Origin: Pseudoips prasinana
Taxonomy: Eukaryota; Arthropoda; Insecta; Lepidoptera; Nolidae
Direction: 5' to 3'
DNA length: 64,000 bases
Assembly: GCA_951640165.1 (NCBI GenBank)
Contig: OX621246.1
Location: forward strand, 6,783,001 to 6,847,000
Within the stretch, counting starts at the first letter, position 1. Every line of letters begins with the position of its first letter. A model generated the notes under the pieces. It was not told where the DNA came from, did no database searches, and worked only from the letters and a program-made list of their open reading frames with translations. A program made the translations under genes and the position numbers. Below, piece after piece: positions 55,151 to 64,000 of this stretch.

Positions 55151-55814
55151 TAAATAAATAAATAAAAAAGGTTTTTATTCACGTAGACTTTAAAAAAGCG
55201 CTTGTAAATAGTCAGAACATGTTTGTAGTAATATAGTTGTATACATTAGATATTATTTCTAGTAACATAGATATTTAGGTACATATTGTATGAAAACATT
55301 TATAAAATTTATTTTATTACAGCAATGATATTTAGCTAGCTCGTGTCAAGTTATTGTCAAGAGATTATGTTTAATTATCTAGTTTAAATCTAATATTTTT
55401 ACTACATATTGTCAATGGTTCTGTCTATATTAAAGGTATTATTATTATGACGGACCTTGTGTTAATAACGACGGTCGCGCTTTAATGCTACCACCGGATC
55501 CAATGCGCCCCAACTGAGAAGACCCAGCGAAACAAACTCAGTGGGTTCATCTACTACCGGTTTCAACACGACCCAGTTGAGACGGTCCGGCGAAACATAC
55601 TCAAGCGGGCATGAACACGGGATTTGGTCCAATTAGAGTAATTATTTAGTAGGCAAACACAATATATGCTCGATCGGTTGTCTGAATGCTTAGTATTTTA
55701 GATTATATTTAGGTATACAAAAGAAAAACTTCGAAACAATAACATTATTCATTTTGAGACAGAGTCAATAATTTAAAATTAAGTATATGATAGCAATCAT
55801 TTACAGATAGTTCA
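55151..55814 (-). repeat. LINE D 3' UTR, minus strand
   Basis: Reverse complement of 59405-60087, with an (ATTT)n tail at 55151. It joins abruptly near 55815 to the start of ORF2, with the whole middle of the LINE missing. Confidence 0.85.
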
Positions 55815-56388
55815 CGTAACACATTTATATAAAACAATTGAACAAAGGATATCTATTTCATATTTTTCATTAAAAAGTTCTATGTCTAGAATTTTGCTAG
55901 AGAAGCGGTTTATATTTTGATGTGATAGAATTAGAAAGTTATCACACTTCTCTATTGTCATGCTTACATGTTTAAACTACTAACTAAATTGATTTTAATA
56001 ACATTACTAGAAGATGGTATAAAAAGTGACTTCGTCATACTACTTATGACTGAGTTAATATGTGCCGCTACTAAATTTGCAAGTATGTTCAAAAATTTTC
56101 TTGAGACAGTAACTGTACTCATGGTTACCCTACAAGAATCTATAAAACTATTTGTGTCCAAAAATATAAATTTATTACTATAATGGCTAACCAAAAACTG
56201 TAGGTGCATATTTAGCTTGTGGATATAATTATTTGTACTATCAGGCACATTGGACACATAGGGGAAGGCACACAATATTATCTTATTACAGTCTAATTCT
56301 AACATCTTAGTGAAACTATCTGTAATGTCTTTTTTCTTTAAGTTCTTACAATTTCCTACCATTAGAGTTATACATGATTTGACATTGT
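55815..56388 (-). pseudogene. LINE D ORF1 end and ORF2 start (internally deleted copy)
   Basis: On the minus strand an ORF1 remnant (56388-55964; KKKDITDSFTKMLELDCNKI, FPYVSNVPDSTNNYIHKLNM, FIFLDTNSF) resembles the SGNH-esterase-type ORF1 of CR1/Jockey-like LINEs. Two bases after its stop an ORF2 starts at 55961 (MTIEKCDNFLILSHQNINRF), the beginning of an APE endonuclease. After about 47 codons it runs into the 3' UTR. The endonuclease remainder and all RT are deleted. A plus-strand SINE at 56386 bounds ORF1. Confidence 0.7.
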
Positions 56389-56628
56389 TGATAGTGCTCC
56401 TGCCTACGAAGCTGGTGGTCCTGGGTTCGAATCCCAGTAAGTGCAAATATTGGCGTTATGAGCACGAATATTTGTTTCTGAGTCATGGATGTTTTCTATG
56501 TATTTAAGTATTTATCTATATATATAAGTATGTATATCGTCGTCTGGTACCCATAGTACAAGCTTTTTTAGTTTGGGGCTAGGATGATCTGTGTGACACT
56601 GTCCTAGATATTATTATTATTATTGGTA
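56386..56628 (+). mobile_element. tRNA-derived SINE (family S1), 5' clipped
   Basis: ttgatagtgctcctgcctac and B box gggttcgaatccc, then the S1 body ending in a (TTA)n run. The first bases of the A box are missing. Confidence 0.8.
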
Positions 56629-56871
56629 CCATGTGGCTACTAAGTCTAGAGTAGTATTTAAATTTTTAGTTAAGGTGAATATTTAACAAATAAAGTATCT
56701 GTAAAATAGAGATAGCAGGTACCATTAACCTACATCGTTCCATGATGTGGGTATTGTGGGTAACAAAAGATAAGTTCCGGGCTTAAAATAGGTAACACGT
56801 TATTCCACTTAGCTCTTAAAAGTGTTTTCATTTACTGATTGAGTGTTTTCATACCGAATTGATAAGCCCCA

Positions 56872-57070
56872 AGCTTTTTAAAGGCAATTCTGCACTAGGG
56901 AATCTATTCCCTGTGTCGCGGGTTACTTTACAAACATAGACGGACACAAATTACATTCAGACTAAAACAATTATTTATGGGTCACACAAATAGTTGTCCG
57001 GCGCTGGACTCGAACCCGCAACACGAAGAGACGAGGCGACTGTCTTAGCCACTGCGCCACACGTGCAAGC
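56872..57070 (-). mobile_element. tRNA-derived SINE, minus strand
   Basis: gcgggttcgagtccagcgcc is the B-box region on the minus strand; tagggaatctattccctgtg is the tail. Sister of 30341-30530. Confidence 0.65.
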
Positions 57071-57678
57071 TAAAATTGATTAATAGTTCAAACCAATGAA
57101 CACTATATTGATTTAAGTAGATATAGTTTTTGAAGTGAAACTTCTATATGCACGCTTGACTGGGGAGTATGCTGGACGGACTGTGTGACGAGAGCGTTAT
57201 GAAAAGTGTGAACGGGCGAGGCGAACGGAAGTTGAGAGGGAGATAAAAGGCAATGAAGATAGAAAGAGAGCTAGTTACGTTTTGTATATTACTGAAGGGG
57301 CAAGATAGAGAGTGCTGTGAGCACACATTTTCTTTCTCTCTTTCTGTCATAGCCAGTTATGTTTGAAGATTTACTTCACTCTTGTGGTCTAAAAGAGACT
57401 CATTTTTTTATATTGTTTTCTGAAGGGGACGATATGTAAGTCGAAGTCGATAAATCGCTTTAAAATAAATACAGTTGGAAGAAAACAGACACGATAACCA
57501 TTGAAACTACTTTTTTTTAAACATTGACAAAAATAATATTAGTACTCAGTTAAAATAGCAATGAACTAAAACCTAGGTTTAATCTTTAATTTAATGTAAG
57601 CAATTTTGCATATTGTTTAATGTCTTGTCATGAAATAAAACATCTTTACCTTAAAAATAATCTTATGAAACGCAATAT
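57071..57678. other. Unassigned sequence
   Basis: A purine-rich block at 57160-57310 stands out but has no recognisable domain or motif. Confidence 0.4.
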
Positions 57679-57919
57679 TATCCGGATATAAGTAATCTTC
57701 AGAAATTACCATGTACACAAGGTTACATATCAAGCTATACATTACCAGTATAAGCTGATCTCGCATTGTATAGGATTTCCATACAATGAGAGGTCAGCTT
57801 ATATAGGAAATTATAGCTTGAGATACAGCCGTGTGTACAATCAAGTATATAGTAGTAAGTAGTACCTCTTGAATGTGTACTACACGGTAATTTCTGAAGA
57901 TTACTTATATCCGGATATT
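57679..57919. mobile_element. 241-bp foldback MITE
   Basis: Perfect 32-bp terminal inverted repeats starting TATCCGGATATAAGTAATCT (57679-57710 and 57888-57919). An inner hairpin with 23-bp arms and two mismatches lies at 57749-57771 and 57781-57803. The target duplication is unclear, possibly TA. Confidence 0.85.
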
Positions 57920-58099
57920 ATTACGTAACTAAAGTTAGTGTAATTTTCTTATACCGCGCTACATTTTGAACGTGACTTCAGTCCGATCTCGGGTATTGTG
58001 TGAGTCCTTTTTGCTTCAATACGCGGAAGTTGTAGATATTAGAGATTTCATTTTAGATATTTTCTTAGCTTATAAGGCAAAACATAGTGATACCTACAA

Positions 58100-58170
58100 C
58101 TCAATTTTTATACCATGTACCATATTACCTATGTTCAACAAATAAATTACTTTGACTTTGACTTTATATT
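58100..58170 (+). repeat. LINE B-type 3' tail
   Basis: caacaaataaattactttgac followed by tttgacttt is the same kind of tail as at 39341-39370, in plus orientation. Only the end remains. Confidence 0.5.
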
Positions 58171-58223
58171 TATACGTATTGACATAATGAAGAATACAAG
58201 GTAGGTATAACTTTATTAAGTAA

Positions 58224-58535
58224 CTAGCTGTGCCCCGCGGTTTTACCCGCGTTAAATTTTATAAATTATCACAGCTCCTCCCCCGTAGGTGAAAACGTGA
58301 TAATATGTAGCCTATATGTTGACCCGACTTTTTAGTAATATTCATGCAAAATTTTAAGTAAATCCATGCAGTACTTTTTTAATTTAGCCTGGACATACAT
58401 ACAGACAGACAGACAAAAATTCTAAAAACTATATTTCTGCCTTCGATATCGATTGTAGATCACGCCCCAAGTATCCTTTTAAAAAATATTCAATGTACAG
58501 TTTTGACTTTTCTACGATTTTATTATATGTATAGA
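58224..58535 (-). mobile_element. Helitron-like element, copy f
   Basis: ctagctgtgccccgcggtt to tattatatgtataga, 312 bp, sister of 4235-4539 and 34983-35292. Flanked by A on the left; the right base is A rather than T. Confidence 0.75.
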
Positions 58536-58614
58536 AGATGAATTACATTTAACATGTTTTAATGGACCACATATGTAGTAAAACATACATGATCTCTACG
58601 AGTACAATAATAAT

Positions 58615-58880
58615 AATACCCTGCGACATTATTCACACACGGCCATCCGATCACAAACTATGCAGAGCTTGTAGTATCGAAACCTGATAACCGATATACC
58701 TACCACATATACTACTTACTTTTCTTTTGTAAATACATACTTATATCGATAATTACACACAGACTCAGGACAAACAGATATGTTCATACACAAATATCTG
58801 TCCTGGGTGGGAATCAAACCGACGATCTGCGGCATAAAACGCAAGTATCTAGCAACTACGCCAAGCGGCCAATACCGTAG
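58615..58880 (-). mobile_element. tRNA-derived SINE, minus strand
   Basis: The minus strand has ggtttgattcccacccagg (B box), tttgtgtatgaacatatc and the tail ggtttcgatactacaagc. Related to 34578-34770. Confidence 0.65.
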
Positions 58881-58904
58881 AAACTGCCTTAATAGCATAG
58901 CATT

Positions 58905-60087
58905 ATGTCGTATGGCATTCTGCTGTGGGGTTCGGCGGCTGACATAGGTGCTATTTTTGTATTGCAGTCAGAGCCATTTATGGTTTAGGCAGTCGCGATT
59001 CTTTGCGAAATTTGTTTAAAGAAATAAATATACTTACTGTGCCATCGGAATATATATATCAGAATATAATGTTTGTTAGAAAAAATATTCATAATTATAA
59101 AAAGAAAAGTGAACTGCATAATATAAATACTAGGAATAAAAACAAACTAGCCATGCCAGGCTTTAGAGTAAGCAAAACTAATAAATCATTTTTAGGAAAT
59201 TGTATTAGGTTTTATAACAAGCTTCCTACTCAAATTACTGATCTGCCTGACACAAGTTTTAAAACACATATTAAACGTATACTTATGGCTAGGGGTTATT
59301 ACACCACTAAAGAGTACATCGATGACAAAGACGTCTGGCTCTCACTTCCTACCTGCACATTGCTCGCTGGAGATCTTGTAGCCATACAGACATGACTGAT
59401 CTGCTGTGTTACGTGAACTATCTGTAAATGATTGCTATCATATACTTTATTTAAAATTATTGACTCTGTCTCAAAATGAATAATGTTATTGTTTCGAAGT
59501 TTTTCTTTTGTATACCTAAATATAATCTAAAATAATAAGCATTCAGACAACCGATCGAGCATATATTGTGTTTGCCTACTAAATAATTACTCTAATTGGA
59601 CCAAATCCCGTGTTCATGCCCGCTTGAGTATGTTTCGCCGGACCGTCTCAACTGGGTCGTGTTGAAACCGGTAGTAGATGAACCCACTGAGTTTGTTTCG
59701 CTGGGTCTTCTCAGTTGGGGCGCATTGGATCCGGTAGTAGCATTAAAGCGCGACCGTCGTTATTAACACAAGGTCCGTCATAATAATAATACCTTTAATA
59801 TAGACACAACCATTGACAATATGTAGTAAAAATATTAGACTTAAACTAGATAATTAAACATAATCTCTTGACAATAACTTGATACGAGCTAGCTAAATAT
59901 CATTTCTGTAATAAAATAAATTTTATAAATGTTTTCATACAAGATGTACCTAAATATCTATGTTACTAGAAATAATATCTAATGTATACAACTATATTAC
60001 TACAAACATGTTCTGACTATTTACAAGCGCTTTTTTAAAGTCTACGTGAATAAAAACCTTTTTTATTTTTATTTTTATTTTATTTAA
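58905..60087 (+). pseudogene. LINE D, 3' end (ORF2 C-terminus and UTR)
   Basis: A 5'-truncated LINE. The first frame MSYGILLWGSAADIGAIF shifts near 58975 into the frame at 59003-59395: LRNLFKEINILTVPSEYIYQ, CIRFYNKLPTQITDLPD, FKTHIKRILMARGYYTTKEY. This is the C-terminal domain of a Jockey/CR1-type ORF2. The 690-bp UTR is uninterrupted here and serves as reference for the copies at 35728-38296 and 55151-55814. It ends in an (ATTTT)n tail. Confidence 0.85.
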
Positions 60088-60454
60088 TAGCCTCGTAAAA
60101 AACGTGTAAGCCTGGTAAATAAAAAGAAATTCCTTTTGTATTACAAAATATTATTGTCCTCTTAGCGATAATTTAAGTTCATTTATATATATTTAAAAGG
60201 GGATTGCTTGTGTAAACTTTTATGTATTTTGTATAAGTTTCTGGTCACCGTTCTAACCTAACCTACTTTTCTAGTAGCTAAACACTTTTTCAGTTACGCT
60301 CGGGTATATTTGATGAGCAATCAGTATATGTGATATGAATATTAATTAATTGATGATTTTAATAATGTATTGATGGATACGGTAAGAACTCATTTCTATG
60401 ATGTGCATTAATGTAAATTTATAAAATGCTATTGCGATTTTTCTTAAAAAAGTA
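60088..60454. other. Unassigned AT-rich sequence
   Basis: No element or gene recognised. Confidence 0.4.
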
Positions 60455-60690
60455 ATTGTACTCCTGCTTACTAAGCTGGTCGTCCTGGGTTCGAATCCCG
60501 GTAAGTGCAAATATTTGTGTGATGAGCGCGAATATTTGTTTCTGAGTCATGGATGTTTCCTATAAATATAAGTATTTATCTATCTATATAAGTATGTATA
60601 TCGTCGCCTGGTACCCATAGTACAAGCTTTGCTTAGTTTGGGGCTAGGATGATCTATGTGACATTGTCCCTAGATATTATTATTATTATT
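60455..60690 (+). mobile_element. tRNA-derived SINE (family S1)
   Basis: B box gggttcgaatcccgg and the S1 body, ending in (TTA)n. The A box is decayed. Confidence 0.8.
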
Positions 60691-61040
60691 ATTCGGTGTC
60701 TGGTAGGTAGCTCTATTCCATCCGCATCACCACACATTGTGACACAAGAGTTGTCAAAAAAGAATTGTAAATCCTTCTGGATTACTGCTTCGAGTTTAGT
60801 GTTAGTTGGGTGGTAGATATCCACACTTAGATTTCTATTTGAGTCATTATGTGTCACCTCATTTGCACCTCACCTACTTCTACGAGTTACGTGTAGAAGT
60901 TCTAGAAACTTCGAAGTGTTTGAGTGTCTCCTGCAGCGTCTTCAGATCGTTTAGGAAGTTTGCCCAACGCTGTTTGTGTTTCCTCAATTTCAATACAACT
61001 ACAGCACAGGGGCAGTCCACTAGAAGGGATGGGATGTCTG
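60691..61040 (-). pseudogene. Unrecognised coding remnant
   Basis: On the minus strand two frames look protein-like: CAVVVLKLRKHKQRWANFLN (upstream) and, after stops, NRNLSVDIYHPTNTKLEAVI followed by CGDADGIELPTR. I do not recognise the family. Amphipathic composition and the lack of low-complexity sequence suggest real coding ancestry, perhaps from a transposon; the frame is broken. Confidence 0.3.
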
Positions 61041-62288
61041 TGTGACGTGTAGTGTGGAGGTTCCGGTAATGATGCCTATTATTATGGGTAGAGCGTTTTC
61101 TCCAGGAATTCGATTTATACTAATGTGTAGAAAATCTCGCTTTTGTGTGATTTTTTATTATAATTTAGGTGAGATTATTTCTAAATAGTCAAGCGCACCT
61201 AATAAGGTCCTGGGTTAAAATCCAGGTCTGACCACGGAGTATTCTTAGAATTTTCCTTTAAAAACACAAGTCTATTTTCTTTTGTATGAAAATCAATTGT
61301 AACAAATTTATTTGGAAATATAGTGTAGTTTTGTTAACGTAAGTCAACACCCGCTTAAGGGGATAAAACCGCATTATGATTCAGAACAATTATACGAGAT
61401 GTAACATAAAGAGTGGACGTAACTTCCTTAAGTTACGTGTTGATATGTTGCTCATATTCAAGGCCAAGGGGCCTTTTACCATTTATTTATTTATAAATTG
61501 CATCAACAATCGTGCAATATATAAATAAATTCTAAAAGTTCCCAAACAAGAATATTACATTTGTTGATGGGGACCCTAGCCTTTTCTTTAATTTGTTTAG
61601 TTTACGTATTATATTTTTAAATATGATAATTAAAAAGACGCGCTAACATAGAGAAAAATTTAAAGGGGTGACTCACCCAACTATTTGTGTGACCAATTTA
61701 CAACCGGCTGAGTAGTCTCTTTGTACTCCAGGTAAAATAATTAAAAGCTATTAAGATGTGCCCTTAAACTCATTAGAGGCGCCCTATTTATATTAAGAGA
61801 GCGTTTGCCCAAAAAGAAGTATTCCACATACGAATAAATCAATAATTTACTAACGGAATAAAGATATTTTACGACTACACGTGGTCGTTTTGTGAAGGTA
61901 TGACCCTGTGGCGAAAAGACACATTCACGGTCGGCCGATGTATTTCGGCTCGTGCTCTATGGAAGAGACAAGATTAAAAAGGTTGTCTATTCTAGCTTTC
62001 TAACCAGGAACAAAATTTTCAATTCAAAAACATCTCTCTCCGATATAGATTTCATGCATACTCAAGGTACAAAAGCAATATAAAGAGTATGTAAGACCTA
62101 CTGGACCTAGACCTAATTGTTGTGAGAGAAAAATAAAATGATTTTATTATTATTATATAAACCTTCGCAATTACAATTGTAAAAGTACTGTATAACTCTA
62201 AAATGGTATATATAAAGAAGACAACGCTGCATACAAGAACCCTGTGTTTCATTCATAACTTCACTGTCAACCGTCGGCGGGACGGTCA
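61041..62288. other. Unassigned AT-rich sequence
   Basis: No element or gene recognised. Confidence 0.4.
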
Positions 62289-62530
62289 CCGTAGCCTAGT
62301 TGGTAGTGCTCCTGCCTGCGAAGCTGGTGGGTTCGAATCCCGGTAAGTGAAAATATTTGTGTGATGAGCACGAATATTTGTTTCTGAGTCATGGATGTTT
62401 TCTATGCATATAAGTATTTATCTATCTATATAAGTATGTATATCGTCGCCTGGTACCCATAGTACAAGCTTTGCTTAGTTTGGGGCTAGGATGATCTGTG
62501 TGACATTGTCCCTAGATATTAAAAAAAAAA
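62289..62530 (+). mobile_element. tRNA-derived SINE (family S1), complete
   Basis: ccgtagcctagttggtagtg (A box), gggttcgaatcccgg (B box), the S1 body, and an A-rich end at 62521-62530. A short deletion (ggtcct) lies between the boxes. Confidence 0.85.
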
Positions 62531-63225
62531 CCTATAATCCTTAGAAATCAATTATTAGCCGATATACAACTATATTGATAATAAGTGGCAGTAGTGAGGT
62601 GACTAGCTCAATCACGACGTTCTATCATTTGATACTATAACGTACTTAGACTCAATGGAAGTTCATATATCAGTTTTATGCATGTCATATTTTCTACAAG
62701 CACAAGCATTTTTCAAACGTACTTAAGGGCAAACACTAGATGATTGATGGTGTAGTTAGTTTATATAAGTTTTCTGTGGAATCATTGAATCTATATCCGT
62801 CTTCTCTAACGGAACCTTAAGTAAGAAAATAGTTCACTCACGCAGAACATTTTTTTTTGAAAAATCAAAACATCTAATAACTCTTCAGATTTAAGAACGT
62901 TCCGATAGATATGAAATCAGTCTTTTCGTTACGGACCTATGCTGGTACAGATAGTTTTATACAATTCGTCTAACGCGTTGGGGATCGTAAAATAGAATCA
63001 TGACAGGCTTTTAATGCAATTTGAGTTTTTATTTTTAACAAACTGCAAGAGAAGATAACTGGTTATGAATTCCACTTTTTTACGTATGTTATAAGAATTC
63101 CCAGTTGTTTGATAAACGATTTTGATATTTGTTTTATTCATTGAAAAAATGTTTTTCTAATCGATTTTAATACAAAAAAATAAATCATGAATATCCTGTA
63201 AAGAAAAAAATACTAATAATACTTT
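62531..63225. other. Unassigned AT-rich sequence
   Basis: No element or gene recognised. Confidence 0.4.
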
Positions 63226-63301
63226 GTTCCCGGGCCTGGATTTGAACCCAGGACCCTATTATGTGTGCCTGTACACGCTACCGCTAGATTGCCTAGACCT
63301 G
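63226..63301 (-). repeat. SINE S3 head, minus strand
   Basis: The minus strand reads gcaatctagcggtagcgtg and gggttcaaatccaggcccgg: the tRNA-like head alone. Confidence 0.65.
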
Positions 63302-63423
63302 CTTAGGAATATTTTATTGTTTATTTCTCTTAGGAAGACCAACAGCTTTCAGCGACTTTTTAGCTTTTTATGTTATACATAACATAATTAATAAATAGGT
63401 CTCCACGAATAAGTACTATAAAT

Positions 63424-63735
63424 GAAACCCGGGTCGGGCCAAATAGTGATTTTGGGACTTTTCTGTAAAAATAAAAATTTCTCAGCATCAGCCCGAAGTC
63501 TGGGAGCTGGCGGTATTATACCCCCGTGCCTCGGAGAGCAGGTAAAGCCGTCGGTCCTGTACCTGACCTCTTTCCGGTCGTGTCGCCTAGGCGTCCCATC
63601 AGATCATGAGGGTGATGGAATAGAAAGTGCTATTGTGTTTGCGCACACACTTGTGCACTATAATATGTCCCGCGCAGATGGCTAATCTCTGTTGAGACTG
63701 GCCGCCGTGGCCGAAATTCGGCTAGGAGGACATTA
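63424..63735 (+). mobile_element. SINE S3 body, plus strand
   Basis: gaaacccgggtcgggcc through tttctcagcatcagcccg, tgtttgcgcacacacttg and gactggccgccgtggccg to (ATT)n. The head is missing except for a few bases of the B-box side. An open frame here is a by-product. Confidence 0.75.
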
Positions 63736-64000
63736 TTATTATTATAAATGCAATATAAAACACTAGAGAGTACAGACAAAATTACTCATCTTCCAATTCT
63801 ACCTCTAACGGTCCCTCGTATAAGCCGTACTGAGTAATAGCCGAATTTTAGACACATACTATATCATATGTAAATACTTACTCTCAAACCAATGTATTGC
63901 CAACGACATATTAATGGAAGCCATGAAAGGAATTATCAGACCATGAATCTTACCCCATCAGATAATCAATCAATCTGTGAATAAATTAAAAATGAGATGA
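63736..64000. other. Unassigned sequence at the window end
   Basis: Nothing recognisable. Confidence 0.4.

Noticed and set aside
1..64000. CRISPR arrays, operons, ribosome binding sites or bacterial genes
   Set aside because: Base composition, SINEs, LINEs and spliced-type signals are eukaryotic; no regularly spaced short repeats with unique spacers were seen.

Overview
The window is AT-rich animal DNA that looks like a moth or butterfly (Lepidoptera). The evidence is the density of repeats typical of that order: tRNA-derived SINEs with an A box and B box, Helitron-like elements ending CTAG, the GGGTTCCGTAGCC repeat, RTE-like LINE tails ending with an arginine-rich GRRSVGRPPTRW segment, and cecropia-type mariners. 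I found no convincing host gene. Almost everything recognisable is a transposable element, many of them nested. Layout: 1-4.6 kb holds LINE remnants, a SINE, a Helitron-like element and a perfect 29-bp hairpin. 4,954-10,066 is one complete foldback DNA transposon with two 667-bp inverted repeats, an 8-bp target duplication and a decayed Mutator-like (NOF/Phantom-type) transposase. 10-15.7 kb has two minisatellite-bearing MITEs, an intact mariner, LINE tails and a small MITE. 15,848-23,507 is a BEL/Pao endogenous retroelement with two 220-bp LTRs, a 5-bp target duplication, gag, pol and a baculovirus-F-like env; its integrase catalytic core is missing. 23.5-34.4 kb is a mosaic of SINEs, MITEs, Helitrons and an R1-clade LINE remnant. 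36,263-38,054 is a Penelope-like element with a GIY-YIG endonuclease and 743-bp inverted arms, inserted in a LINE 3' UTR. 39,341-50,150 is a nested block: LINE B (minus strand) is split by a complete but broken LINE A and by a second, nearly identical mariner. 50-64 kb is mostly unrecognised sequence with LINE tails, SINEs, a 241-bp foldback MITE and Helitrons. How the parts relate: these are independent selfish elements, not a pathway. The insertion order can be read from the nesting: LINE B is older than LINE A and mariner 2; repeat R is older than the BEL element; the LINE D tail is older than the Penelope-like element; one SINE is older than the Helitron inside it. The two mariners (two differences seen in 1,282 bp), the BEL LTRs (two differences in 220 bp) and the foldback arms (two differences seen in 667 bp) point to recent activity. 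All family assignments come from reading motifs by eye; no database search was run.
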